NCBI RefSeq assembly: GCF_003014555.1
Contig: NZ_PYGE01000032.1
Span: 1-34,476 of the forward strand
Direction: 5' to 3'
Source of the DNA: Haloactinopolyspora alba
GTDB taxonomy: Bacteria; Actinomycetota; Actinomycetes; Jiangellales; Jiangellaceae
DNA: 34,476 nt
Both the position numbers and the translations under genes were made by a program. The notes beneath the pieces are model-generated. The model saw only the letters and a list, made by a program, of their open reading frames with translations. It made no database searches and was not told where the DNA came from. Of this stretch, positions 14,765-23,375 are shown one piece after another; position 1 is the first letter of the stretch; the number at the start of each line of letters is the position of its first letter.

Positions 14765-15996
14765 GGCGGCGCCGCTCCGGCGCGGTCCGCCGGATGTCGG
14801 TGCGGGACCTGTGCGGCGAGGCGGTCGCGGGTGTCGCCACCCGCCCGTCGCGGCTGGCGCTGACCACGCTGGGCACGGTGCTGGGCATCGCCGCCCTGGT
14901 GGCCACGCTCGGTCTCGGGCAGACCGCGGCGGGGCAGATCTCGGAACGCTTCGACGCGGTCGCCGCGACGCGCGTGGTGATCGAGCCGGCTGAGCGCGAG
15001 GGCCCGGACGGCCAGGTCGACGCGACCGAGCTGCCCTGGGACGCACCCGAGCGGCTGGGCAGGCTGGCCGGGGTGGACTCGGCCGGCACCTACGCCGCCG
15101 TCGACGTCGGGGGCGCGTCGGTGGTCGGGCTGCCGGTCACCGCCGCCACCGGGACGCTCGAGAACGTCGTCCCGGTCGCAGCCGCATCACCCGGCCTGTT
15201 CGCGGCCGTGGGTGCGTCGCTGCGCACCGGCCGGCTGTACGACTCGGGCCACGACGAGCGAGCGGACCGCGTCGTCGTCCTGGGCAAGTACGCGGCCGAA
15301 CGCCTCGGCGTCAACCGGGTGGACTCGCAGCCGTCGGTGTTCATCGGGAACCGTGCGTTCACCGTCGTCGGCATCATCGACAGCGTCGACCACAGGTCCG
15401 GGATCCTGGACGCGGTCGTCATGCCGATGGGCACCGCCCGCGAGACGTACGGCCTGGAGGCTCCGGAGGCGGTCGAGATCCGCACGGCTCTCGGCGCCGC
15501 GCAACAGGTGGGTGGCCAGGCGCGGCTGGCGGTGTCGCCGAACGATCCGGACCTGCTGGCCGCGGACGTGCCCCCGCCACCGGGTTCGCTGGGCGACAAC
15601 GTGTCCGCGGACGTCAACGGCCTGTTCCTGGCCCTGGGCGGGCTGTCGCTGCTGGTCGGCGGGCTCGGGATCGCGAACGTCACGCTGTTGTCGGTCATGG
15701 AGCGGGTGTCGGAGATCGGGCTGCGGCGCGCGGTCGGTGCGGGGCGGACCCATGTGGCCGGGCAGTTCCTGGTGGAGAGCGGCTTGGTCGGCCTGATCGG
15801 CGGGTTGATCGGCGCGGCGGCCGGCGTGCTGACGACGGTCGGGGTGTCGGTCGTGCGGGACTGGACGCCGTTGCTGGACACCCGCCTGGCGGTGGCGGCG
15901 CCGCTGCTGGGCGCGGTGATCGGGCTCGTGGCGGGAACGTATCCTGCCTGGCGGGCGTCCACGATCGAGCCGATTGCGGCTTTGCGCAGTGGTTAG
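14761..15996 (+). CDS. ABC transporter permease, MacB/FtsX type
   Basis: The 411-residue permease has the MacB layout: one N-terminal membrane helix (LALTTLGTVLGIAALVATLGLG), a large extracytoplasmic MacB_PCD domain, and an FtsX domain with three C-terminal helices (LALGGLSLLVGGLGIANVTLLSVMERVSEIGLRRAVGA, LVGLIGGLIGAAAGVLTTVG, LLGAVIGLVAGTYPAWRAS), ending PIAALRSG, a classic family ending. It is the membrane subunit of the exporter with the ATPase and adaptor. It starts with GTG within the ATPase stop. It is the last gene of the operon; I see no strong hairpin in the bases that follow. Confidence 0.92.
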   Translation: MRRRRSGAVRRMSVRDLCGEAVAGVATRPSRLALTTLGTVLGIAALVATLGLGQTAAGQISERFDAVAATRVVIEPAEREGPDGQVDATELPWDAPERLGRLAGVDSAGTYAAVDVGGASVVGLPVTAATGTLENVVPVAAASPGLFAAVGASLRTGRLYDSGHDERADRVVVLGKYAAERLGVNRVDSQPSVFIGNRAFTVVGIIDSVDHRSGILDAVVMPMGTARETYGLEAPEAVEIRTALGAAQQVGGQARLAVSPNDPDLLAADVPPPPGSLGDNVSADVNGLFLALGGLSLLVGGLGIANVTLLSVMERVSEIGLRRAVGAGRTHVAGQFLVESGLVGLIGGLIGAAAGVLTTVGVSVVRDWTPLLDTRLAVAAPLLGAVIGLVAGTYPAWRASTIEPIAALRSG

Positions 15997-16320
15997 CGGA
16001 ATCGAGGCGAATCTCTCACAACTGTCTCGGTGAGCGGACGTGCGAGCAACAATCCGGTTGCGATCGTCCCAATGTGGCCTGCTCAGCTGCACTTTTCTCG
16101 CATAGGCGCTGAGGGATTCGGTAGCCTCTCGGTAGACCAGGGCGCGGGTGGGGCTCACCCGGACGACCTGGCGGGGACACACGTGTTTCCGTCGGCGTGC
16201 GAAACGCCTCACTCGCGCCACCTCGTCGCGTGGCTCACTGGCTGCCTCAGAAGGCGCCGAAAGAAGCCCTCGCCCGGGTATTCCGGTGCGTCGCGTGGCT
16301 GGATCAACGAGAGGTGAGGC
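15997..16320. other. 324-base intergenic leader before proV
   Basis: No gene or RNA family is recognisable here. There is a 6-bp inverted repeat (CGGGTG at 16145-16150, CACCCG at 16156-16161) and a doubled TCGGTAG (about 16119 and 16129). The gap is longer than others in the window and just upstream of an osmoprotectant operon, so promoters and an untranslated leader are expected. I looked for the c-di-AMP riboswitch and did not find its conserved core. Confidence 0.5.
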
Positions 16321-17583
16321 GTGGCCGCGGTACGCGCGGAAGGACTATATAAGGTCTTCGGTCGTCGGGCCGATGAAGCAGTACGTCGGCTCAAGGACGG
16401 CGCAAGCCGTGCCGACGTAGCGAAACTCGGCGCGACGCCGGCTGTGATCGACGCAACGTTCGACGTGCAGCCAGGAGAGATCTTCGTGGTAATGGGGCTT
16501 TCCGGGTCCGGGAAGTCCACTTTGATTCGCATGCTCAACGGATTGTGGGAAACAACCGCCGGCGATGTGTACATCGACGATGTCGACATCGCCAAGATCG
16601 GTGACGCCGAGCTGCGCGAGGTGCGGCAGCAGAAGATCAGCATGGTCTTCCAGCACTTCGCGCTGCTCCCGCACCGCACGGTCGCTCAGAATGCCGCATA
16701 TGCGCTCAACATCCAGGGCATGGAGAAGGAAGAGCGGCTGAAGAAGGCAGAAGAGGCGCTCGAGATGGTCGGCCTGAAGGGGTGGGGAGACAAATTCCCG
16801 GCCCAGCTGTCCGGCGGAATGAAACAGCGCGTGGGTCTCGCTCGGGCACTGGCCGCCGGAAGCGACATCATGCTGATGGACGAGGCGTTCTCGGCACTCG
16901 ACCCGCTGATCCGGCGAGAGATGCAGGACCAGCTGATCGAGCTGCAGTCCAGGCTGAACAAGACCATCGTCTTCATCACGCACGACCTGAACGAGGCCAT
17001 GCGCCTGGGCGACCGCATCGCCGTCATGCGCGACGGCCGCATCGTGCAGATCGGCACCGCCGAGGAAGTGCTCAACGACCCGGCGAACGACTACGTCGCC
17101 CAGTTCGTGGCCGACGTCGACCGCACCCGCGTGCTGACGGCCTCGAGCGTCATGGAGACCGCGCAGTTCGTCGTCAACGCCGAGGCCGGCCCGCGCGAGG
17201 CGCAGCACACGATGCGCGAGAAGCAGATGGCCGCGGCGTTCGCCGTCGGCCGGCGCGACAACCGGCTGCAGGGTGTCGTGCACGACAAGGACGTCGTCGC
17301 CGCCGTGAACCGCGGCGACCAGAAGATCGAAGGCATCATCGACACCGACGTCTCGTCGGTGCACCAGGACACCTACCTGGCTGATCTGTTCGCGCCGTCG
17401 GCCGAGTCGCCTTTGCCACTCGCGGTGGTCGACGACGATCACCGGCTGGTCGGCGTGGTGCCCCGGGTGACGCTGCTGGCCGCGATGGCCAGCATCAGCG
17501 AGACGCTGCACGAGGCCGAAGCCGCTACGGCAGGCACCGAGACCGAAGCCGTGACCACCGAGCAAGGGGGTGCGGCGTCGTGA
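16321..17583 (+). CDS. proV: glycine betaine/proline ABC transporter ATP-binding protein
   Basis: The 420-residue ATPase matches ProV/OpuAA. After an N-terminal helix typical of the family (RRLKDGASRADVAKLGATPAVIDATF), it has Walker A GLSGSGKST (59-67), Q loop MVFQHFALLPHRTV, signature LSGGMKQRVGLARALA, Walker B IMLMDEAFSALD and H loop ITHDLNE. The C-terminal third (about 285-395) holds two CBS domains that in relatives gate uptake in response to ionic strength or c-di-AMP. It powers import of glycine betaine or a similar osmolyte. The GTG start follows GAGAGGTGAGGC. Its stop overlaps the permease GTG by 4 bases. Confidence 0.93.
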   Translation: MAAVRAEGLYKVFGRRADEAVRRLKDGASRADVAKLGATPAVIDATFDVQPGEIFVVMGLSGSGKSTLIRMLNGLWETTAGDVYIDDVDIAKIGDAELREVRQQKISMVFQHFALLPHRTVAQNAAYALNIQGMEKEERLKKAEEALEMVGLKGWGDKFPAQLSGGMKQRVGLARALAAGSDIMLMDEAFSALDPLIRREMQDQLIELQSRLNKTIVFITHDLNEAMRLGDRIAVMRDGRIVQIGTAEEVLNDPANDYVAQFVADVDRTRVLTASSVMETAQFVVNAEAGPREAQHTMREKQMAAAFAVGRRDNRLQGVVHDKDVVAAVNRGDQKIEGIIDTDVSSVHQDTYLADLFAPSAESPLPLAVVDDDHRLVGVVPRVTLLAAMASISETLHEAEAATAGTETEAVTTEQGGAAS

Positions 17584-18461
17584 GCGAGTCCGAATCGTTC
17601 GATCCGATGGACCCCCGCATCGACGTCGGGGAGTGGGCAGAGAACGGCGTCGATTGGCTCGACGAGACGTTCGGGCCGGTGCTGGACGGCATCAGCGATG
17701 GCCTCAGTACGGTCTACGACGCTGTCGTCGATCTCCTGACCGCGCCGCCGTTCCTGGTCATGGTCGTGCTCTTCGCCGCCCTCGGCTGGTTCGTGCGCTC
17801 GTGGCAGTTCGCCATCTTCGCCGCGGCCGGGTTCTATCTCATCGCTGCCATGGACCAGTGGGAGGGAGCGATGGAGACGCTCACTCTCGTCCTGCTGTCG
17901 GCGGGTATGGCGGTCTTGCTGTCGGTGCCGCTGGGTGTCTGGGCGGCGAAGTCGTCGACCGTGAGCCAGATCGTGCGGCCGGTCCTCGACTTCATGCAGA
18001 CGCTGCCGCCGATGGTGTACCTGATCCCGGCGCTGGCGATGTTCGGCATCGGTTCCGTCCCAGGCATGCTCGCCACCGTGGTGTTCGCGATGCCGCCCGG
18101 CGTGCGGCTCACCGAGCTGGGCATCCGCCAGGTCGACACGGAGGTCGTGGAAGCTGGTCAGGCCTTCGGCTCGCCACCCGGGCGCATTCTGCGCCAGATC
18201 CAGCTGCCGCTCGCGTTGCCGACCATCATGGCCGGTATCAACCAGGTCATCATGCTGTCATTGTCGATGGTGGTGCTCGCCGCGATGGTCGGCGCTGCCG
18301 GCCTCGGCCTCGATGTGCTGTCCGGTCTCACCACGTTGGACGTCGCCATCGGCGTCGAGGCAGGGCTCGGGGTTGTGATCTTGGCGATCTACCTGGACCG
18401 GCTGGTGGCCGCGCTTGCAGATCGGGCGCCGGTCGTCAAGGCGGCGAAGGTCCGCGACTGA
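17580..18461 (+). CDS. proW: glycine betaine/proline ABC transporter permease
   Basis: The 293-residue permease matches ProW/OpuAB. An acidic cytoplasmic N-terminus (about 55 residues) precedes six or more membrane helices. The EAA loop that docks on the ATPase is VEAGQAFGSPPGRILRQIQLPLALP (about 190-215), and FMQTLPPMVYLIPALAMFGIG is the family hallmark. It forms the membrane channel for osmolyte uptake with ProV. The GTG start sits in a GTGA overlap with proV; proX follows after 41 bases. Confidence 0.92.
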   Translation: MSESESFDPMDPRIDVGEWAENGVDWLDETFGPVLDGISDGLSTVYDAVVDLLTAPPFLVMVVLFAALGWFVRSWQFAIFAAAGFYLIAAMDQWEGAMETLTLVLLSAGMAVLLSVPLGVWAAKSSTVSQIVRPVLDFMQTLPPMVYLIPALAMFGIGSVPGMLATVVFAMPPGVRLTELGIRQVDTEVVEAGQAFGSPPGRILRQIQLPLALPTIMAGINQVIMLSLSMVVLAAMVGAAGLGLDVLSGLTTLDVAIGVEAGLGVVILAIYLDRLVAALADRAPVVKAAKVRD

Positions 18462-18502
18462 TCATCGGCGCGGGCGAAGTTTCTGAATAGAAGGGGAAGA
18501 CA

Positions 18503-19534
18503 ATGCGTCAATCCAAATTTGCTGCCGTGACGGCAAGCGTGCTGGCTGGGGGGTTGCTCCTGGCCGCCTGCGGTGACGACAGCGGCGACGAGACCACCGG
18601 CGGCGGTGGCGGTGGCGGCGAGACCGGCGGCACCGGGACCGAGACCGAGGTCCAGACCATCGGCGACGTCGACACCGCCTCCTGTGACCCGACCGCGGCA
18701 GCCGCCCCGGTTCCGGATCCGGAGGGCACCGGCGAGGACGAGACCGAGATCACCATCGGTGTCTTCACCGGCTGGGACGAGGGCTACGTGGTCAGCCACC
18801 TGGCGAAGCTCGCGCTGGAGGACATGGGCTACTCGGTGACTCTCCAGCAGCAGGACGCCGGTGTCACCTACACCGGCGTGGCGCAGGGTAACCTCGACGT
18901 GCTGATGGACGGCTGGCTGCCCAACACGCACGCGTCGTACGTCGAGGAGTTCGGCGACCAGCTCGAAGACGTCGGCTGCTGGTTCGATCAGGGCTTCCTG
19001 ACCACGGCCGTGAACGCCGACTCCCCGGCGCAGTCGCTGGCCGAGCTGGACCAGCATAAGGAGGCGTACGGCGGGCGTATCGTCGGCATCGACCCGGGCG
19101 CCGGTCTGACGAAGACCACCAAGGAAGAGGTCATCCCGACCTACGGCCTGGAGGACTGGGACTATCCCACATCGTCCAGTGGCGCCATGCTGGCCGAGCT
19201 GGACAAGGCGATGAAGGAAGGGAACAACATCGCGGTGTCGCTGTGGCACCCGCACTGGGCGTACGCCGCGTACGACATCCGTGACCTCAAGGACCCGGAG
19301 GGTGCTCTGGGGGAGGCCGAGCGGCTGTACAACCTGGGCCGTCCGGGATTCCACGAGGACTTCCCGAACGCCGCGCAGCTGCTGAAGAACCTGCACCTGA
19401 CCGACAAGCAGCTCCTCGAGATCGAGGACATCATGGTCGTGCAGAACGACCGGGAGAACAAGGGCCAGTCCGTGCAGACGTGGCTGGACAAGAACCCGGA
19501 CTTCCTCGAGCAGTGGAAGGCCGGCGAACTGTGA
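18503..19534 (+). CDS. proX: glycine betaine ABC transporter substrate-binding lipoprotein
   Basis: The 343-residue precursor has a lipoprotein signal with lipobox LAAC (lipidated Cys23), then a Gly/Asp/Thr-rich linker. The mature domain matches the OpuAC/ProX betaine-binding family: ITIGVFTGWDEGYVVSHLAKL, MDGWLPNTHASYVEEFG and VSLWHPHWAYAAYDIRDLKDP contain the aromatic residues that in this family form a cage around the quaternary ammonium group. It captures osmolyte outside the membrane and delivers it to ProW. A good ribosome binding site (AGAAGGGGAAGACA) precedes ATG 18503. A strong terminator follows at 19562. Confidence 0.93.
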   Translation: MRQSKFAAVTASVLAGGLLLAACGDDSGDETTGGGGGGGETGGTGTETEVQTIGDVDTASCDPTAAAAPVPDPEGTGEDETEITIGVFTGWDEGYVVSHLAKLALEDMGYSVTLQQQDAGVTYTGVAQGNLDVLMDGWLPNTHASYVEEFGDQLEDVGCWFDQGFLTTAVNADSPAQSLAELDQHKEAYGGRIVGIDPGAGLTKTTKEEVIPTYGLEDWDYPTSSSGAMLAELDKAMKEGNNIAVSLWHPHWAYAAYDIRDLKDPEGALGEAERLYNLGRPGFHEDFPNAAQLLKNLHLTDKQLLEIEDIMVVQNDRENKGQSVQTWLDKNPDFLEQWKAGEL

Positions 19535-19561
19535 CGTCGGTTCGGTTCGCCTGAACACACC

Positions 19562-19611
19562 GGAACTCCCCGGCTCCGTCCCGTGCGATCGGGACGGAGC
19601 CGGGGAGTTCC
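19562..19611. terminator. rho-independent-type terminator with perfect 22-bp stem
   Basis: Arms 19562-19583 and 19590-19611 are perfectly complementary (GGAACTCCCCGGCTCCGTCC...), with loop TGCGAT. It lies between the stops of proX (+) and vapC (-), so it can end both transcripts. The T tract is short, as usual in this GC range. Confidence 0.9.
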
Positions 19612-19625
19612 TCGTTGCCGGCCAG

Positions 19626-20027
19626 TCAGCCGCGTCGAGGTGTGACGAACGCGCACCGCGGCCCGGTCGAGTGCGCGAGCTTGGCGTCCAGCGTGGCCAG
19701 TGGCGCGTCCAGGTGTTCGGCCAACGCCACGTACCACGCGTCGTACGATGTCATGTTCTGGCGCAGCTCCCACACACGATCGCCCAGTGGCGCGTACGGA
19801 AACAGCTCCACACGCAGATCGAGTAGGTCGGCATGGGCAAGGCTGGTGATCTGCGTCGGCAGTGTGCCGGCGAGCGTGGCGCGCCGCAGGATGTCGGCCG
19901 CTTCGACGAGCATCAGGTGCGGCGCGGCGAGCTGACCCGCGGCCAGTTGCTCTTCCGCCCACTGGCCTTCCGCACCGCCATCGACGAGTGCCGAGACGAC
20001 GAGGGCGGCATCGACGACGAGCGTCAT
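19626..20027 (-). CDS. vapC: PIN-domain toxin of a type II VapBC module
   Basis: The 133-residue protein is a PIN-domain nuclease. The acidic metal-binding residues are Asp6 (LVVDAAL), Glu42 (LMLVEAADILRR), Asp96 (TSYDAWYVALAEHL) and Asp114 (ATLDAKLA). VapC toxins cleave RNA, often tRNA or rRNA, when not held by the antitoxin. The gene follows the antitoxin by 3 bases, the normal VapBC order, and converges on proX with the strong terminator between. All four catalytic residues are present, so the toxin appears intact. Confidence 0.92.
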   Translation of the reverse strand: MTLVVDAALVVSALVDGGAEGQWAEEQLAAGQLAAPHLMLVEAADILRRATLAGTLPTQITSLAHADLLDLRVELFPYAPLGDRVWELRQNMTSYDAWYVALAEHLDAPLATLDAKLAHSTGPRCAFVTPRRG

Positions 20028-20030
20028 ACG

Positions 20031-20267
20031 TCAGCGGCGCTCGGCATCGCGGTGCGCCAGGATGTCCTCCGCCGACAGTCGGCTGCCGCTGCGCTGCTTA
20101 CGCTCGCGAACCTTGACGAGTAGTTCGTCCGAGTCCGGACGTTGGGTCAGTTCGACGAGCTGGAGACGTACGTACTCCTGCAGGGATCGACCGCTGCGTG
20201 CGGCACGGGTGGCCAGTTCGTCGCGTGTCTCCTCCGGGACGTCGCGAATGGTGATCGATGTAGTCAT
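20031..20267 (-). CDS. vapB: ribbon-helix-helix antitoxin (FitA/VapB type)
   Basis: The 78-residue protein begins with a ribbon-helix-helix DNA-binding domain (TSITIRDVPEETRDELATRAARSGRSLQEYVRLQL) and ends in a charged tail (ERKQRSGSRLSAEDILAHRDAERR) that in relatives wraps the PIN toxin active site. It neutralises VapC and, in complex with it, represses its own promoter. ATG 20267 opens the conserved strand; upstream in-frame ATG 20306 would add residues that lie across the operator palindrome at 20278-20294. Confidence 0.92.
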   Translation of the reverse strand: MTTSITIRDVPEETRDELATRAARSGRSLQEYVRLQLVELTQRPDSDELLVKVRERKQRSGSRLSAEDILAHRDAERR

Positions 20268-20277
20268 AGCTTCATTG

Positions 20278-20310
20278 TGCTGCGAATAGCAGCATTCTGC
20301 AATCATGCAG
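20278..20310. promoter_or_regulatory. inverted repeats upstream of vapB, probable operator
   Basis: TGCTGC (20278-20283) and GCAGCA (20289-20294) flank a 5-base spacer, 11 bases before the vapB ATG. A second inverted repeat, CTGCA-ATCA-TGCAG, lies at 20297-20310. Paired palindromes near the start are usual for VapBC autoregulation. Confidence 0.6.
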
Positions 20311-20353
20311 GCCTGGGCGGCGTGGCGGGCGACGACATCGGTAGTGTCCCCTC

Positions 20354-20926
20354 ATGCTGCTCTCCGACCGTGACATCCGCGCCGCTATCGAGGCCAAGCG
20401 GGTACAGCTCGAGCCGTACGACCCCGAGATGGTGCAACCCTCGAGCATCGACGTCCGGCTGGACCGGTACTTCCGCGTGTTCGAGAACCACCGGTACCCG
20501 AACATCGACCCGTCGCAGGAACAGCCCGGGCTGACCCGCATGGTCGAACCCGGCGGGGAGGAGCCGTTCGTGCTGCACCCCGGCGAGTTCGTGCTGGCCT
20601 CCACCTTCGAGACCGTGACGCTCGGCGACGACGTCGCCGCGCGGCTCGAGGGCAAGTCGAGCCTCGGGCGGCTGGGTCTGCTGACCCACTCCACGGCCGG
20701 GTTCATCGACCCGGGGTTCACCGGTCATGTCACGCTGGAGTTGTCCAACGTCGCCACGTTGCCGATGAAGTTGTGGCCAGGCATGAAGATCGGGCAGCTG
20801 TGCTTCTTCGCGCTGACGAGCGCGGCGGAGGAGCCGTACGGCTCACAGCGGCACGGCTCGCGCTACCAGGGCCAGCGCGGCCCGACGCCGAGCCGGTCGT
20901 ACCTGAACTTTCACCGCGCAGACTGA
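20354..20926 (+). CDS. dcd: dCTP deaminase, bifunctional Dcd/DUT type
   Basis: The 190-residue protein aligns along its length with dCTP deaminase. Key stretches are [31 protein letters not shown] and [21 protein letters not shown] (112-132) with catalytic Glu129. In Mycobacterium tuberculosis the 190-residue homologue is bifunctional and converts dCTP directly to dUMP; the same length and motif here suggest that activity. It supplies dUMP for thymidylate synthesis and keeps dUTP low. There is no ribosome binding site; TAGTGT at 20342-20347 lies 6 bases before ATG and may be the -10 of a leaderless transcript. Confidence 0.95.
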   Translation: MLLSDRDIRAAIEAKRVQLEPYDPEMVQPSSIDVRLDRYFRVFENHRYPNIDPSQEQPGLTRMVEPGGEEPFVLHPGEFVLASTFETVTLGDDVAARLEGKSSLGRLGLLTHSTAGFIDPGFTGHVTLELSNVATLPMKLWPGMKIGQLCFFALTSAAEEPYGSQRHGSRYQGQRGPTPSRSYLNFHRAD

Positions 20927-20945
20927 GACAGTGGGGGTGTGAACT

Positions 20946-20973
20946 CTCGCGGGTAGTTACTCGCGGGTAATAT
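20946..20973 (+). promoter_or_regulatory. operator and -10 upstream of the Fe-S oxidoreductase gene
   Basis: CTCGCGGGTA occurs twice, 14 bases apart (20946-20955, 20960-20969). The second copy lies in the near-palindrome TTACTCGCGGGTAA (20957-20970, 12 of 14 symmetric), which overlaps a good -10, TAATAT (20968-20973). This is a typical repressor layout; the shape resembles TetR-family operators of actinobacterial lipid genes. Confidence 0.6.
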
Positions 20974-21013
20974 AAGCGCGTCAGAGTCGACGAGCGAGAG
21001 GGGTCCGAGGACG

Positions 21014-23218
21014 ATGCAGTACGTGGCGATCATCGCCGCCCTCGGCGTGACGGCGCTCGCGTTGGCGGTACTCGCCGACGCCATCGTGCGCATGGTGCGC
21101 GTCATCCGTCTCGGCCAGCCCGCGCCCGGACGGACGAGCAACCCCCGGCAGCGTGCGCGCACCTTGCTGCGCGAGTTCCTGGGCCACAACCGGATGCTGA
21201 AACGCCCGGTCGTCGCCGTCGCGCACTGGTTCGTCATGGTCGGGTTCTTCGCCCTGGTGTTCACCCTGGCCACGGCATACGGGCAGCTGTTCGACGCGTA
21301 CTACGCCCTGCCGCTCATCGGGCACTGGGCCCCGTTCGAATGGTTCACCGAGCTCATCGCCTGGGCCACGCTGATCGGCATCGTCGTACTGACCGTGATC
21401 CGGCAGCGTTCGCACCCGCGCCAGCAGGGCCGGAGCTCGCGGTTCTTCGGCTCCACGTTCTGGCAGGCGTACTACGTCGAGTTCACCATCGCGACCATCG
21501 CGGCGAGCATCCTGGTGCTGCGGGGGCTGGAGTACCGGCTGTTCGGTGAGCTGTCGCACTTCCCGCTGACCGCGTTCATCGGCTCGGCCTTCGACGGCAT
21601 GGCCACCGGCGACGTCGAGCTGACCGTGCACCTGGTCGCCGCGCTCAAGATCGTCGTCTCCTGGGCGTTCTTCGTCGTCATCTCGTGGAACCTGACCATG
21701 GGCGTCGCCTGGCACCGCGGCCTCGCGTTCTTCAACATCTTCTTCAAGCGCGAGGACGACGGCGGTCCCGCTCTCGGCGCGGGGAAACCGCTGACCATCG
21801 ATGGTGAACCGGTCGACTTCGAGCACATCGAGGACCTCGACGAGGACGCGTCGCTCGGTGTGGGCAAGGTCGAGGACTTCTCCTGGAAGGGGTTGCTCGA
21901 CTTCAACACCTGCACCGAGTGCGGGCGCTGCCAGTCGCAGTGCCCGGCGTGGCACACCGACAAGCCGCTGTCGCCGAAGCTGCTGATCATGAACCTCCGC
22001 GACCACGCGTTCGGCAAGGCGCCGTACGTCATGGCCGGCGGCGGCACCGACCTCGCCGGCGACGAGCAGGCGACACCGGAACAGCTCGCGGACGTGCCCG
22101 CCGGTGCGCTCGCCGAGGCACAGCGGCCGATCGTCGGAACGGAGGACGTCGGCGGCGTCATCGACCCGGACGTGCTGTGGTCATGCACCATGTGCGGCGC
22201 CTGCGTCGAGCAGTGCCCGGTGGACATCGAGCACGTGGACCACATCCTCGACCTGCGGCGCTACCAGGCACTGATCGAGACCGAGTTCCCGAACGAGCTG
22301 AACGGGCTGTTCAAGAACCTCGAGAAGGCCGGTAACCCGTGGGGCGTCAGCGGGTCAAAGCGGATGGAGTGGGCCGCGGACCTGCCCTTCGACGTCAAGG
22401 TCATTGGTGGTTCCGACGAGGACGACCCAGCATCGCTCGACGAGGTCGACTGGCTGTTCTGGATCGGCTGCGCCGGTGCCTACGAGGATCGGGCCAAGAA
22501 GACCACCCGGGCCGTGGCCGAGCTCCTGAACACGGCGGGCGTCTCGTTCGCGGTGCTCGGCGACGGCGAGACCTGCACCGGCGACCCCGCTCGCCGGTCC
22601 GGTAACGAGTTCCTGTACCAGCAGCTCGCGCTGCAGAACGTGGACGTGCTGCGCGAGAGCAAGGCGGTGCGCGTGGTGTCGACGTGCGCGCACTGCTTCA
22701 ACACGTTGAAGAACGAGTACGCCCAGCTCGGCATGGAGCTCGAGGTGGTCCACCACACCCAGCTGCTGAACCGGCTGGTCCGGGAGGGCAGGCTCACGCC
22801 CGTGGCCGCCGAGTCCGGTGAGGTGGCCGGACGGCCCGTGACCTACCACGATCCGTGTTACCTCGGCCGGCACAACCAGGTGTACGAGCCGCCGCGGGAG
22901 CTCGTGGGCTCGTTGCCCGGCGTGGAGCTGCGCGAGATGCCCCGCAGCGGTTCGACGTCGTTCTGCTGCGGAGCCGGCGGTGCGCGGATGTGGATGGAGG
23001 AGCGCATCGGCAAGCGCATCAACACCGACCGCACCGAGGAGGCCCTGGCCACCGGCGCCGAGGCGATTGCGGTGGGGTGCCCGTTCTGCCGCGTCATGCT
23101 CTCCGACGGGCTCACCGAGGCGCAGGCCGGCGGCCAGGGCGCCGACGTGGAGGTCCTGGACGTGGCGCAGCTGCTGCTCGCCGGCGTCCGCCGCGCCAAC
23201 CCTGCCGCCCCGGAGTGA
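21014..23218 (+). CDS. membrane Fe-S oxidoreductase, EtfD-like (HdrD/CCG family)
   Basis: The 734-residue protein has five N-terminal membrane helices in a NarI-like cytochrome b arrangement (about 3-25, 75-98, 112-130, 155-178, 205-232). Then come two 4Fe-4S binding motifs, CTECGRCQSQCP (from residue 300) and CTMCGACVEQCP (from 391), and two CCG domains with CAHC (558) and FCCGAGGARMW (651-652). This is the architecture of actinobacterial EtfD (M. tuberculosis Rv0338c), which passes electrons from the electron transfer flavoprotein of fatty acid oxidation to menaquinone. That role is inferred by architecture; no etfAB is in the window. GAGG precedes ATG 21014. A 71-bp repeat element begins 2 bases after the stop. 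Confidence 0.88.
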   Translation: MQYVAIIAALGVTALALAVLADAIVRMVRVIRLGQPAPGRTSNPRQRARTLLREFLGHNRMLKRPVVAVAHWFVMVGFFALVFTLATAYGQLFDAYYALPLIGHWAPFEWFTELIAWATLIGIVVLTVIRQRSHPRQQGRSSRFFGSTFWQAYYVEFTIATIAASILVLRGLEYRLFGELSHFPLTAFIGSAFDGMATGDVELTVHLVAALKIVVSWAFFVVISWNLTMGVAWHRGLAFFNIFFKREDDGGPALGAGKPLTIDGEPVDFEHIEDLDEDASLGVGKVEDFSWKGLLDFNTCTECGRCQSQCPAWHTDKPLSPKLLIMNLRDHAFGKAPYVMAGGGTDLAGDEQATPEQLADVPAGALAEAQRPIVGTEDVGGVIDPDVLWSCTMCGACVEQCPVDIEHVDHILDLRRYQALIETEFPNELNGLFKNLEKAGNPWGVSGSKRMEWAADLPFDVKVIGGSDEDDPASLDEVDWLFWIGCAGAYEDRAKKTTRAVAELLNTAGVSFAVLGDGETCTGDPARRSGNEFLYQQLALQNVDVLRESKAVRVVSTCAHCFNTLKNEYAQLGMELEVVHHTQLLNRLVREGRLTPVAAESGEVAGRPVTYHDPCYLGRHNQVYEPPRELVGSLPGVELREMPRSGSTSFCCGAGGARMWMEERIGKRINTDRTEEALATGAEAIAVGCPFCRVMLSDGLTEAQAGGQGADVEVLDVAQLLLAGVRRANPAAPE

Positions 23219-23220
23219 AT

Positions 23221-23291
23221 GATCACGTTCCGCATGGAATTCCATGCGTCACCACCCGTGCACGCCTGGTGATGCGTCGAAAAGCCTCGTG
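23221..23291 (+). repeat. 71-bp dispersed repeat, copy 1
   Basis: This stretch matches the reverse complement of 34321-34391 at about 62 of 71 positions, with no gaps. It contains a perfect 16-base palindrome (GCATGGAATTCCATGC, 23232-23247) and a stem of GCGTCACCA with TGGTGATGC that pairs with one G-U. It lies between the converging Fe-S oxidoreductase and hydrolase genes. Confidence 0.88.
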
Positions 23292-23375
23292 ACGTATGGC
23301 CAGCAGCGCCGTGGCACGTCGCAGCGTTGCACGAAGTTGATGTCTGCGAGATGCCGGTGCGGTAGGTGCAGGCGG

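Noticed and set aside
16080-16260. c-di-AMP (ydaO-type) riboswitch in the proV leader
   Set aside because: The location and the CBS domains of ProV made it worth checking, but I could not find the conserved purine-rich junction sequences.
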